Shown: piece by piece, positions 1 to 7,034 of the stretch
Layout: every line of letters begins with the position of its first letter
Position numbering within the stretch: the first letter of the stretch is position 1
NCBI GenBank assembly: GCA_023301405.1
Contig: JALZUX010000263.1
Span: 1 to 9,126, forward strand
Reading direction: 5' to 3'
Source: Granulosicoccaceae bacterium
GTDB lineage: Bacteria > Pseudomonadota > Gammaproteobacteria > Granulosicoccales > Granulosicoccaceae
DNA: 9,126 nt
Made by a program: the position numbers and the translations under genes
Notes under the pieces: generated by a model
The model's input: only the letters and a program-made list of their open reading frames with translations
Database searches by the model: none
Told to the model about the DNA's origin: nothing

Positions 1-354
1 TACGATCGCGTCTGATGTCGTCACCGGTACAGGTTATGACGGCTGCCCAGAGGGCTGGTTCTGACCCGACTTCAGCCCGACCATCACTTCCATAATTTGG
101 TTATCGGTAGACATGCTGTCACGCTTGATATCGCATCAATCATGAAACAATGATTCAATGGCAATATTGGATTCATAGTCACTGCCACCAACGCTAACTG
201 AGTCTGAACGTCGATTCTGCATTTCGTAGTTGCAGTCAATACTCCATTGCAGCGTATCATAAAACTCAACAGGTAAGCCGGTCGGTAGAAGGAGCCCCTC
301 AGCGACGCCATCCAATGCAAAGGCCTCCGGCAAGGAACATTTAGTTGGCCCTCG
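1..354 (-). pseudogene. Decayed, 5'-truncated GH12 glycoside hydrolase paralog (runs off left edge)
   Basis: This minus-strand remnant aligns without frameshift, apart from a small gap near its 5' end, to the middle of the intact GH12 lipoprotein beside it. It keeps counterparts of the PE, TGLPVE, NIAIES, CDIKRD, MEVMV and PSGQ blocks. I count 28 of 48 identical residues from TGLPVE to the HD before the first stop, and 23 of 31 from CDIKRD to PSGQ. The reading frame is closed by TGA at 136-138, where the intact gene has a serine TCA codon, and by TAA at 34-36. No signal peptide, lipobox or linker remains: homology fades at an RG pair (349-354), next to the terminator of the intact gene. The putative nucleophile glutamate survives, but the tryptophan of the MVWL motif is glycine. 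The divergence implies an old paralog, not a recent copy. The rest of the gene lies outside the window, so its full extent is unknown. Confidence 0.85.
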
Positions 355-360
355 AAACGC

Positions 361-394
361 AAAAAAAAACCCCTCCCTACAACGTAGAGAGAGG
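361..394 (-). terminator. Rho-independent terminator of the GH12 lipoprotein gene
   Basis: On the minus strand an 11-bp stem (arms 384-394 and 370-380, two G-U pairs, GTT loop at 381-383) is followed directly by nine T residues (361-369 on the plus strand are all A). It lies 46 nt past the TAA stop of the lipoprotein gene. It also separates that gene from the decayed paralog, so the remnant should receive little read-through transcription. Confidence 0.9.
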
Positions 395-440
395 CTTTCT
401 CTGGTGACATAACACCTACTACTAAACTAACTTTACATAA

Positions 441-1592
441 TTAGTAAGAACGGTGAATCTGATAATCTTCCAATGTGAAAACACCAGCACCGTGCCAAAT
501 CTCAGTACCGATCAGGATATTAGCCAGACAATCAGTGTCCTTCACCTGATAAATACCGTACTTTGAAGCATTATCAAACGCATCATTCAGCACCTCTGAA
601 TACATAATGGTGCCAGAAGTTTGCTCCTCACGTGCCACATAGGCGATGTAGTTAAAGTTTGAGCTTTTAGCGTAGACATCAAATACCCGGCCATCAGAAG
701 TAGTAAAAGCATCAGCGTGTGGTGATTGACCGGATGGCTTATTATCCCCAACCTTCAACCACACCATTACTTCCATTACCTGGTTATCAGTTTCTTTGCC
801 GTCGCGCTTGATATCACATGAATCATGGTAGAAAGACTCTATTGCAATGTTGTATTCAGAGTCGGTACCACCGCCACTGTTTGACTCAGACTTCCGTCCT
901 TCAACTGAGTACCCATAATCAATAGTCCATACAGGCGAGTCATAGTGTTCAACTGGTAAACCAGTCGTCGCAAAGCTGCCAGAGGTTTCACCAAGAGACT
1001 TAACCCCATAGATCACCTCGGGATATGCCTTCGTGTTAAACAAAGAACCTCGTGTGTCTGCTGACGCACCCCAATCCCAATCAACCGTGGCTAGAACCGA
1101 GTCTCCGTTTGGGCTTAGAGTGATGTCTTGATACCAGCTATCGTAGGTTGCCGCACTTGCGTTCCACGGATTATTGCTCAACAGGAAATCACCAAAGCGT
1201 AGGCCGGGCCACGCAACTATGCGGTCTGGATGTACTTCCTGAGGGCCTTCATTCGAAAACGGATTTGCGCCGTTATCTTTAATCGGCCCCATGACACTCG
1301 AGAAGTCACCCGACGCCGGGCGAGTTCTGTCTTCAGGTGGAAGACTTCGATCCGGCTCGACTGTAGATTCCCCATTATCTGCGGATCCTCCCGAAGTTTC
1401 GCCAGCGTTTCCTCCGGTATTACCTGCGGTATCACCTGCGGTATTACCTGCGGTATCACCTGCGGTGTTACCCCCGGTATCACCTGCGGTGTTACCCCCG
1501 GTAGTTCCGTCATCAGAATCACTGCCGCCGCCACCGCAAGCCACTAATAAAGGTAGCAGAGCCACTGCTGCAACTAGTCTATATTTCATCAT
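441..1592 (-). CDS. Secreted GH12-family beta-glucanase lipoprotein
   Basis: This is probably a surface-anchored endo-beta-1,4-glucanase or xyloglucanase. From ATG at 1592 it has 383 residues. Residues 1-19 form a lipoprotein signal ending in the lipobox LVAC, with Cys19 as lipid anchor. Glycine follows the cysteine, so there is no inner-membrane retention aspartate. Residues 20 to about 95 are a Gly/Asn/Asp/Thr-rich linker with a tetrapeptide repeat. The GH12 domain spans about 120-383: NNPWN (140-144), YPEVIYG, TGLPVE, YNIA, MEVMVWL with candidate nucleophile Glu274, FNYIAYV, and GTEIW with candidate acid/base Glu364. These blocks match in order what I recall of bacterial GH12 enzymes. The frame continues to TTG at 1622, but GAGAG lies 4 nt before ATG 1592 and 7 nt before ATG 1589, and either of these gives a compact signal peptide. 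A decayed paralog follows downstream. Substrate is inferred from family only; an atypical GH12-like protein is the alternative. Confidence 0.8.
   Translation of the reverse strand: MMKYRLVAAVALLPLLVACGGGGSDSDDGTTGGNTAGDTGGNTAGDTAGNTAGDTAGNTGGNAGETSGGSADNGESTVEPDRSLPPEDRTRPASGDFSSVMGPIKDNGANPFSNEGPQEVHPDRIVAWPGLRFGDFLLSNNPWNASAATYDSWYQDITLSPNGDSVLATVDWDWGASADTRGSLFNTKAYPEVIYGVKSLGETSGSFATTGLPVEHYDSPVWTIDYGYSVEGRKSESNSGGGTDSEYNIAIESFYHDSCDIKRDGKETDNQVMEVMVWLKVGDNKPSGQSPHADAFTTSDGRVFDVYAKSSNFNYIAYVAREEQTSGTIMYSEVLNDAFDNASKYGIYQVKDTDCLANILIGTEIWHGAGVFTLEDYQIHRSY
1413..1508 (-). repeat. Eight tandem 12-bp units encoding the AG(N/D)T linker
   Basis: Eight consecutive 12-bp units lie inside the lipoprotein gene. 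On the plus strand most read TGCGGTATYACC, with CCC or TCC replacing TGC in some and TGTT for TATT in others. On the coding strand they give four-residue units in which AGDT and AGNT types alternate, with two units reading GGNT. Units are a multiple of three, so gain or loss of copies would change linker length without breaking the frame. The linker separates the lipid anchor from the catalytic domain. Confidence 0.9.
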
Positions 1593-1817
1593 TCTTCTCT
1601 CAGCCCATTTTTTATTGATCAAGCGCCGGAAAACTCACCCGTACGCTTTCAAAGTTGCGAGGTTCACACAGGACAAAGCCCGCACCTCTTCTGTATCTGA
1701 CAAATTTTCGGCAGCTCTTTGCCAAACTGAAACAGATGGGCTAAACATGAGAACTGATCTACCAGTGATGCTGCCGACTCACTTGATAGCAACACCATCA
1801 AAACGGGCTTAAAGTAC

Positions 1818-1832
1818 TGATAGTAAATATCA
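1818..1832. promoter_or_regulatory. Palindrome TGATA-N5-TATCA
   Basis: A perfect 5-bp inverted repeat with a 5-bp AT-rich centre. It may bind a dimeric regulator. On the minus strand the centre contains TACTAT, a 4/6 match to a -10 hexamer, but with no good -35. Short palindromes of this size also occur by chance in AT-rich intergenic DNA, so the call is tentative. Confidence 0.25.
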
Positions 1833-1863
1833 AAAACTAACTAAACGACAACTCACTCTTATT

Positions 1864-1878
1864 TGAAACCATGTTTCA
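1864..1878. promoter_or_regulatory. Palindrome TGAAAC-CAT-GTTTCA, possible operator
   Basis: A perfect 6-bp inverted repeat with a 3-bp centre, lying between the two divergent genes about 100 bp upstream of the best MFS -10 hexamer. The 15-bp size fits a site for a dimeric helix-turn-helix repressor or activator. No regulator gene is present in the window to pair with it. Confidence 0.35.
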
Positions 1879-1885
1879 CTCTCGT

Positions 1886-1908
1886 GTAAACAACTGCCTC
1901 ATGTTTAC
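1886..1908. promoter_or_regulatory. Inverted repeat GTAAAC-N11-GTTTAC
   Basis: Perfect 6-bp arms separated by 11 bp, so arm centres are 17 bp apart. It sits immediately after the TGAAAC palindrome and shares the AAAC/GTTT core, suggesting a pair of related half-site arrays upstream of the MFS gene. Function is inferred from symmetry and position only. Confidence 0.3.
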
Positions 1909-1941
1909 TAGGCCGTCTGTGACTGTCAAAAAAATTACATA

Positions 1942-1975
1942 GTGATAGTGATCGTGATCGCACTGACGGTATGAT
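1942..1975 (+). promoter_or_regulatory. Candidate MFS promoter with triple GTGAT repeat
   Basis: TATGAT at 1970-1975 matches the sigma-70 -10 consensus in five of six positions and lies 45 bp before the TTG start. No good -35 precedes it; the best is GTGATC with a 16-bp spacer. Three head-to-tail 6-bp units, GTGATA, GTGATC and GTGATC (1942-1959), occupy the -35 area. A weak -35 covered by repeats suggests activator dependence or repression, but this is inference. Confidence 0.35.
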
Positions 1976-2019
1976 GACACGCGGCCACCTTTTCTCCATG
2001 ATCTGAGCTAACCCTGCCT

Positions 2020-3201
2020 TTGTCCAAATCTAGAAACACCCGCACTTCAGTCTGGCTGCTCATGGCTGTTGTGGCGGTGGTCGGGTCGAACTCTCTCACG
2101 TTGGGACCGATTGCTTCGGATATCTCCAGCGACCTAGAAACATCAGTGACTTCTGTTCTGGCCGCTTCAGCCTGGTTCGGGTTTGGTACAGCCGCCAGCG
2201 CACTACTACTGGCTCGCTACATCGACCGGGTCGGTGCGCGGGTTATTCTGAGCTTCGCCACAATCGTAATGACGTTGTCTTTTGCCGCATGCGCTCTAGC
2301 ACCAACCACCACGATGCTTTGCATCGCCCAATTGTTTGCCGGGTTGGCCGCGGGTGTCGCACTACCAGCCTGCTATACCAGCGCCGCCATCATCGCACCG
2401 GCTAACCAGGAAAGTAGAATACTAGGCAGAGTGCTAACCGGCTGGACAATAAGCTTAGTATTTGGTGTTAGCATTTCAGCGTTGATCAGCGATCTGCTCC
2501 ATTGGCGCGTCGTATTTATAGTGTTGTGTGTTTTCTCGGGCCTAAGCCTGATTGCGGTACAGCGTGGTACTCTCCCTAATGCGAAAACACAAGGTATCGC
2601 CACCAACCCGATAAGTGCTTTACGAGTTAAAAGAGTGCCATATCTGTTGTTTGTGGTTGCCTGCTATATGACCGCTTTTTACGGTGTGTACAATTATGTG
2701 GGCGACCACATCGTACAATCGCTGCATAAACCGGTTCGGGCCAATGCATGGATCGCCATCAGCTATGGCATCGGCTTTGGCTTGGCAACATTTCTAGATC
2801 CCCTGCTAGACCGCCTAACACAAGGCACGCCGAAGCCATCGGTTAATCGCCTGACAAATGTCGCACTGGCGGCACTAGCCTTGGTTTATTTACTGATGTC
2901 GGTTGTGTCGAAGAGCTACGTTCTGTTAGTTGTTGTAGCAGGAGCATGGGGCGTCCTTAACCACTTGGGACTCAACATTCTGATTGCAGCCCTGAATGCC
3001 ACAGACCCCAATCAACGCGGCGCCATACTTGGCTTATATAGTTGCATCACCTATTTGTGCTTAGGGGTTGGCACGATAGCGTTCGGTTTTATCTACAGTG
3101 CCAGTTCTTTCATAGTACTGTGCGTCTGTTCAGTGCTGCTGTGTGCGGCTGCCGCATCGGCGGGGTGGCTACGAAAAGCCGTTAAAGTAACGACTGAGTA
3201 A
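2020..3201 (+). CDS. MFS transporter, drug/sugar efflux type
   Basis: An inner-membrane secondary carrier of 393 residues with about 12 hydrophobic segments, the usual size for the DHA1/AraJ-like branch of the major facilitator superfamily. The loop between segments 2 and 3 carries motif A as LARYIDRVGARVI (residues 64-76), with the DRxGxR core. Segment 1 starts near residue 11. A longer, basic loop around residues 182-207 divides the two six-helix halves. The second half holds the typical ATDPNQRGAILGLY stretch (326-339). The start is TTG at 2020: the frame is closed by TGA at 1999-2001, and the next ATG, at 2065, would cut into segment 1. The Shine-Dalgarno match is poor. The gene is divergent from the GH12 gene and convergent with the Yej operon. 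The substrate cannot be told from sequence; export of drugs, sugars or metabolites is possible. Confidence 0.85.
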   Translation: MSKSRNTRTSVWLLMAVVAVVGSNSLTLGPIASDISSDLETSVTSVLAASAWFGFGTAASALLLARYIDRVGARVILSFATIVMTLSFAACALAPTTTMLCIAQLFAGLAAGVALPACYTSAAIIAPANQESRILGRVLTGWTISLVFGVSISALISDLLHWRVVFIVLCVFSGLSLIAVQRGTLPNAKTQGIATNPISALRVKRVPYLLFVVACYMTAFYGVYNYVGDHIVQSLHKPVRANAWIAISYGIGFGLATFLDPLLDRLTQGTPKPSVNRLTNVALAALALVYLLMSVVSKSYVLLVVVAGAWGVLNHLGLNILIAALNATDPNQRGAILGLYSCITYLCLGVGTIAFGFIYSASSFIVLCVCSVLLCAAAASAGWLRKAVKVTTE

Positions 3202-3218
3202 TGACCACAGGTTACCAC

Positions 3219-4850
3219 TTAGGCCTGCAAATCAAACGCCGCTGCCATCAGTTTTTTGGTGTAGGGCTGTTGCGGTGAAGTGACTATATCTTCAGCATTA
3301 CCATACTCAACCACCTTACCCGCCCGCATGACAATAATTTCATCACTGAGCGCACGCACCACTTTCAGGTCGTGACTGATAAACAGATACGCCAGCTGAT
3401 AACGTGACTGCAGATCACGCAGCAAGTCAACGATCTGCGCTTGCACTGACATATCAAGTGCCGAAGTAGGCTCATCTAAGATGACCAGCTGCGGCCTTAA
3501 TACCATGGCACGTGCAATCGCAATGCGCTGCCGCTGCCCGCCTGAAAATTCGTGTGGAAACCGATGCAAACAGGATTGATCAAGACCTACTTCTTCGATC
3601 ACACTGGCAACTTCTTCAAAACGCTGCGGTTCGCTTAGGTCTGTCCGGTGGACCTTTAAGCCCTCCTCGACAATTTGCTGTATCGATAAGCGCGGGCTCA
3701 GACTGCCGAAAGGATCTTGAAATACTATTTGCATCCGCTGTCGTAAGTCACGCATTGGCTTTACGGGCAATTCATTAATACGATCACCGGCAAATTTAAT
3801 CTCGCCGTCACTTTTGATCAGCCGCAACAGTGCCAGCCCTAACGTTGTTTTACCCGACCCTGACTCACCAACCACACCAACTGTTCTGCCAGCGCGGACC
3901 GATACATCGATACCGTCACAAGCCTTTACGTACGTTGATACGCCGCCAAAGAAGCCTTTTTTCACCGGGTACCACACCTTGATATCGTGCCCGCTGATTA
4001 CTTCTTCTGAAAGCCCTTCAGCACGTACTCCTTTGGGACCAGGCTCCGCCGCCAGCAAGTGACGGGTGTACGCGTGCTGCGGATCGTTGAAAATCTGTTG
4101 AGTGTTGCCCTGCTCCACTACCTCGCCGTCGGTCATCACATAGATGGAGTCGGCCATTTTTCGCACAATACCCAGATCATGCGTTATCAGTAACAACGCC
4201 ATACCAAGCCGGCTTTGAAGTTCACGAAGCAGATCAAGTATTTGCGCTTGAATAGTGACATCAAGTGCAGTGGTTGGCTCATCAGCAATAAGTAGATCAG
4301 GCTCGTTAGCGAGCGCCATGGCAATCATTACGCGCTGCCGCTGTCCACCGGACAATTGATGCGGATAAGCACCAAGCCTATCGTGGGCGTCGCGAATGCC
4401 CACAAGCTCCAATAGCTCCAGTACTTTCTCTAGCGCTGCGGCACCACTTAGTCCGCGATGCAGCTTTAATGATTCTGCGATTTGCTTTTCAATTGTGTGT
4501 AACGGGTTGAGCGACGTCATTGGCTCTTGAAAAATCATACTGATTTCATTACCTCTGACAGCCTTCAACAATGAAGGGCCGGCACCAACCAGTTCATCAC
4601 CACGGTAGAGAATGCTGCCTTTAGGGTGATGTGCGTGGGGATACGGCAGTAACTGCATCACCGACAACGCCGTCACTGATTTCCCTGATCCGCTTTCACC
4701 CACCAGCGCAACAGTTTCTCCACGACGAATGGTTAAAGATAGATCCTTAACGGCTTCAACCGAGCCATCTCCTTGCCCAAAAGAAACGCATAAGTCTTGT
4801 ATCTCAAGCAGTGGCTCATTTTCAGTTTTTACAGCGGTATCTGCGGTCAT
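3219..4850 (-). CDS. yejF: Peptide ABC transporter, duplicated ATP-binding protein YejF
   Basis: The cytoplasmic motor of the YejABEF importer, 543 residues (E. coli YejF is about 530), with two full nucleotide-binding domains in one chain. Domain 1 has Walker A GESGSGKS (51-58), Q-loop Gln108, signature LSGGQ (166-170), Walker B LLIADEP (186-192) and switch His224. Domain 2 has Walker A GESGSGKT (328-335), Gln378, FSGGQ (435-439), LVILDEP (455-461) and His493. A linker of about 265-305 follows domain 1 and contains the WYPVKKGF stretch seen in dipeptide/oligopeptide transporters. All catalytic residues are present, so both sites should hydrolyse ATP. The ATG start overlaps the yejE stop by four bases, implying translational coupling. 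It is the last gene of the operon; only 17 bp separate its stop from that of the convergent MFS gene, and I see no terminator hairpin there. Confidence 0.95.
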   Translation of the reverse strand: MTADTAVKTENEPLLEIQDLCVSFGQGDGSVEAVKDLSLTIRRGETVALVGESGSGKSVTALSVMQLLPYPHAHHPKGSILYRGDELVGAGPSLLKAVRGNEISMIFQEPMTSLNPLHTIEKQIAESLKLHRGLSGAAALEKVLELLELVGIRDAHDRLGAYPHQLSGGQRQRVMIAMALANEPDLLIADEPTTALDVTIQAQILDLLRELQSRLGMALLLITHDLGIVRKMADSIYVMTDGEVVEQGNTQQIFNDPQHAYTRHLLAAEPGPKGVRAEGLSEEVISGHDIKVWYPVKKGFFGGVSTYVKACDGIDVSVRAGRTVGVVGESGSGKTTLGLALLRLIKSDGEIKFAGDRINELPVKPMRDLRQRMQIVFQDPFGSLSPRLSIQQIVEEGLKVHRTDLSEPQRFEEVASVIEEVGLDQSCLHRFPHEFSGGQRQRIAIARAMVLRPQLVILDEPTSALDMSVQAQIVDLLRDLQSRYQLAYLFISHDLKVVRALSDEIIVMRAGKVVEYGNAEDIVTSPQQPYTKKLMAAAFDLQA

Positions 4851-5887
4851 GAGATTGCCTGTTGACTAAAAGTCTTTCGCGGATCAAGGGCATCCCGTAC
4901 CGCTTCACCCACAAATACTAGCAAGCTCAACATTAGCGCTATAACAAAAAATGCGGTAAGACCTAACCAGGGGGCATGCAGGTTATCCCGTCCTTGCTTT
5001 AGCAGCTCACCTAGTGAGGGTGAGCCTGGAGGTAAACCCAAACCAAGAAAATCCAGGCTAGTCAGTGTTGTCACCGAGCCGCTTAAAATGAATGGCATAA
5101 AAGTCACCGTTGCGACCATCGCATTTGGCAATGTGTGTCTGATCATGATGGTTGTATCGCCAACACCCAGTGCTTTGGCAGCTCGTATGTATTCAAAGTT
5201 TCTGGCTCGCAGAAACTCCGCACGAACAACACCGACCAATGCTGTCCAACCAAACAACGTCATTATGAATAACAGATTAAAAAAACTAGGCTGAATCACA
5301 CTTGCCATGATGATCAGTAAAAACAACACTGGTAAACCCTGCCAAATCTCAATAAACCGTTGCGCCAGTAGATCAAGCATACCGCCAAAGTAGCCCTGCA
5401 CAGCCCCCGATGCAACACCAATGATGGTGCTGAATAGCGTTAACAACAAACCAAACAGTACTGAAATTCTGAAACCGTAAATTACTCTGGCCAGCACATC
5501 GCGCCCTTGATCGTCAGTCCCAAGCAGATGATGTCTGTCTGGCCTGGTGGGCGCTGATTCACCCAGATTAAAATCAATGGTGTCATAAGAGAATCGGATT
5601 AACGGCCACACCATATTGCCTTTCTCATTGATCAAGTCTTCTATATACGGATCTGTGTAGTCGGCCTCGGCTTCAAACTCACCACCGAAAACGGTTTCCG
5701 GGTAAGTGTTAAATATGGGGTAGTAGGTATTGCCGTCATAGCGCGCAATGATCGGTTTGTCATTGGCGATAAACTCAGCGCCCAACGTTAGCACAAACAA
5801 AATACTAAAAACCCACAGCGACCAATACCCGCGACGGTTGCGCTTAAACGTTTCCAGGCGGCGCTGATTTAGTTGATTAAGCGCCAT
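4847..5887 (-). CDS. yejE: Peptide ABC transporter permease YejE
   Basis: Inner-membrane permease of 346 residues (E. coli YejE is 341), of the OppC/DppC class. A first membrane segment (about 22-41) is followed by a long periplasmic stretch (about 42-135), then the conserved HLLGTDDQGRDVLARVIYG block (120-138). About five more hydrophobic segments make up the binding-protein-dependent transport domain. The cytoplasmic EAA loop that docks with the ATPase runs from about 232 to 256 (EYIRAAKALG to LPNA). The C-terminus ends GEAVRDALDPRK plus a short tail, normal for this class. The ATG start overlaps the yejB stop by one base (TAATG) and its TGA overlaps the yejF ATG (ATGA), so the three genes are probably co-translated. 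It pairs with YejB to form the channel. Confidence 0.95.
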   Translation of the reverse strand: MALNQLNQRRLETFKRNRRGYWSLWVFSILFVLTLGAEFIANDKPIIARYDGNTYYPIFNTYPETVFGGEFEAEADYTDPYIEDLINEKGNMVWPLIRFSYDTIDFNLGESAPTRPDRHHLLGTDDQGRDVLARVIYGFRISVLFGLLLTLFSTIIGVASGAVQGYFGGMLDLLAQRFIEIWQGLPVLFLLIIMASVIQPSFFNLLFIMTLFGWTALVGVVRAEFLRARNFEYIRAAKALGVGDTTIMIRHTLPNAMVATVTFMPFILSGSVTTLTSLDFLGLGLPPGSPSLGELLKQGRDNLHAPWLGLTAFFVIALMLSLLVFVGEAVRDALDPRKTFSQQAIS

Positions 5888-6993
5888 TAGAAATTTCGAC
5901 TCTCGAAATCAATTCGCGGATCAATGATGTGATACATCACATCACCAATAAGCTGAAGTATCAACCCAAGCAAAGTAAAGAAATACAACGTGGCAAACAC
6001 CACCGGATAATCACGGTTAATCGTTGCCTCCCAGCCCAGTCGTCCTAGTCCATCGAGTGAAAATATTACTTCAATCAAAATTGAGCCAGTAAATAAAATA
6101 CTGACAAAAGCACTGGGGAATCCAGCGATCACTATCAGCATCGCATTTCTGAATACATGGCCGTACAGGACTTGTCGTTCGCCAAGCCCCTTTGCACGCG
6201 CCGTTTGTACATACTGCATGTTGATCTGATCAAGGAATGAGTTTTTAGTGAGCATGGTCAGGCTAGCGAATCCGCTAATCACCATGGCTGTTACCGGCAA
6301 AGTGATATGCCAGAAATAATCCAGTATTTTTTCGCCCCAGCTCATGTTGTCCCAACCGCTTGAAGTCAGCCCCCGCAGTGGAAACCAATCAAAATAGCGT
6401 CCACCGGCGAATAGAATTATCAGCAACATGGCGAACAAGAACCCGGGTATCGCGTAACCAATGACAATCCCACTGCTAGTCCAGACATCAAATGAAGACC
6501 CGTCCTTTACGGCCTTGCGTATGCCAAGAGGAATAGAGATCAGATACACCAACAGGGTTGTCCACAACCCCAGACTGATCGACACCGGCATTTTATCAAG
6601 CACCAGATCCAGCACACTTTGGTCACGGAAATAACTATCGCCAAAATCAAACCGTGCGTAGTCTTTAAGCATGGTAAAAAAGCGCACATGCACAGGCTTA
6701 TCAAAACCGAATTGCTTTTCCATCTCTTCGAGAATCGCCGGATCCAGGCCTTGAGCTCCCCGATACTTCGAGTCGCCTTGTCCGGTAGATTGCGTGCCGT
6801 TACCAGAGGGTTTGATATCGCCTTCTTGTCCGGCAAACGCTGAGGTAGCGCTAGTCGCATTGCCACTCATCTGTGAGATCAACTGTTCAATTGGCCCTCC
6901 AGGGGCAAACTGAATCACAAAGAAATTGATCACCATCACTCCCAGTAAAGTGGGGATGATCAGCATCAATCGACGCAGGATATAAGCAAACAT
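5887..6993 (-). CDS. yejB: Peptide ABC transporter permease YejB
   Basis: Inner-membrane permease of 368 residues (E. coli YejB is 364), of the OppB/DppB class. It opens with the typical [13 protein letters not shown] segment and APGGP motif (30-34). A low-complexity Gly/Ser/Thr-rich periplasmic stretch (about 42-76) leads into YRGAQGLDP (77-85) and FGFDKP. A comparable loop and YRG..GLDP block are features of YejB proteins and distinguish them from OppB. Later hydrophobic segments lie near 137-157, 174-198, 230-249, 285-306 and 333-352. The EAA loop is at about 261-284 ([11 protein letters not shown] to FRNA). The C-terminus [12 protein letters not shown] agrees with the family. The start is ATG with a weak Shine-Dalgarno sequence, 36 nt after the yejA stop. 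Confidence 0.95.
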   Translation of the reverse strand: MFAYILRRLMLIIPTLLGVMVINFFVIQFAPGGPIEQLISQMSGNATSATSAFAGQEGDIKPSGNGTQSTGQGDSKYRGAQGLDPAILEEMEKQFGFDKPVHVRFFTMLKDYARFDFGDSYFRDQSVLDLVLDKMPVSISLGLWTTLLVYLISIPLGIRKAVKDGSSFDVWTSSGIVIGYAIPGFLFAMLLIILFAGGRYFDWFPLRGLTSSGWDNMSWGEKILDYFWHITLPVTAMVISGFASLTMLTKNSFLDQINMQYVQTARAKGLGERQVLYGHVFRNAMLIVIAGFPSAFVSILFTGSILIEVIFSLDGLGRLGWEATINRDYPVVFATLYFFTLLGLILQLIGDVMYHIIDPRIDFESRNF

Positions 6994-7010
6994 AGCGGGG
7001 CTTTACGTTA

Positions 7011-7034
7011 GGTTAGTGTTAAAGAACAACTAAC
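7011..7034 (-). other. Small hairpin across the yejA stop codon
   Basis: Arms GTTAGT (7012-7017) with ACTAAC (7029-7034), and GTT (7018-7020) with AAC (7025-7027), form a nine-pair stem with one bulged base and a four-base loop. It covers the yejA TAG and the start of the 36-nt yejA-yejB gap and has no T-tract. In binding-protein transporter operons, intercistronic hairpins often protect the first message and lower permease expression. That role is inferred here. Confidence 0.45.

Larger units (their letters stand above)
1593..2019. other. Divergent intergenic region between the GH12 and MFS genes
   Basis: These 427 bp hold no convincing gene. The only tiny frame I checked (1747-1812, plus strand, 21 codons) has no clear ribosome binding site. 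The right half (1818-1975) carries several short palindromes and a phased direct repeat, listed separately, so this is where control of one or both divergent genes probably sits. I find no good sigma-70 promoter for the GH12 gene: its start is more than 200 bp from the nearest palindrome, and the -35-like TTGAAA near 1640-1650 has no matching -10. Confidence 0.6.

Noticed and set aside
84..410. A 108-codon minus-strand frame over the pseudogene and terminator
   Set aside because: It runs in a different frame from the GH12 homology and reads through the terminator T-tract. The homologous frame is the one interrupted at 136-138.
1413..1508. Regular repeats considered as a CRISPR array or iteron set
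   Set aside because: The units are 12 bp, contiguous and without spacers, stay in frame inside a coding gene and encode a linker.
1291..1812. Open plus-strand frame of 173 codons rich in Pro/Val/Ser, antisense to the lipoprotein gene
   Set aside because: It is the reverse complement of the Gly/Asn/Asp/Thr repeat linker and signal peptide. Its repetitive proline content is a by-product of the 12-bp units, and it has no recognisable domain.
1747..1812. Small plus-strand frame of 21 codons starting with ATG
   Set aside because: There is no clear ribosome binding site and no recognisable sequence feature. Frames this short are expected by chance.
3202..3218. Looked for a bidirectional terminator between the convergent MFS and yejF genes
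   Set aside because: The 17-bp gap has no stem with a T-tract on either strand. Termination may be rho-dependent or lie inside the opposing gene.
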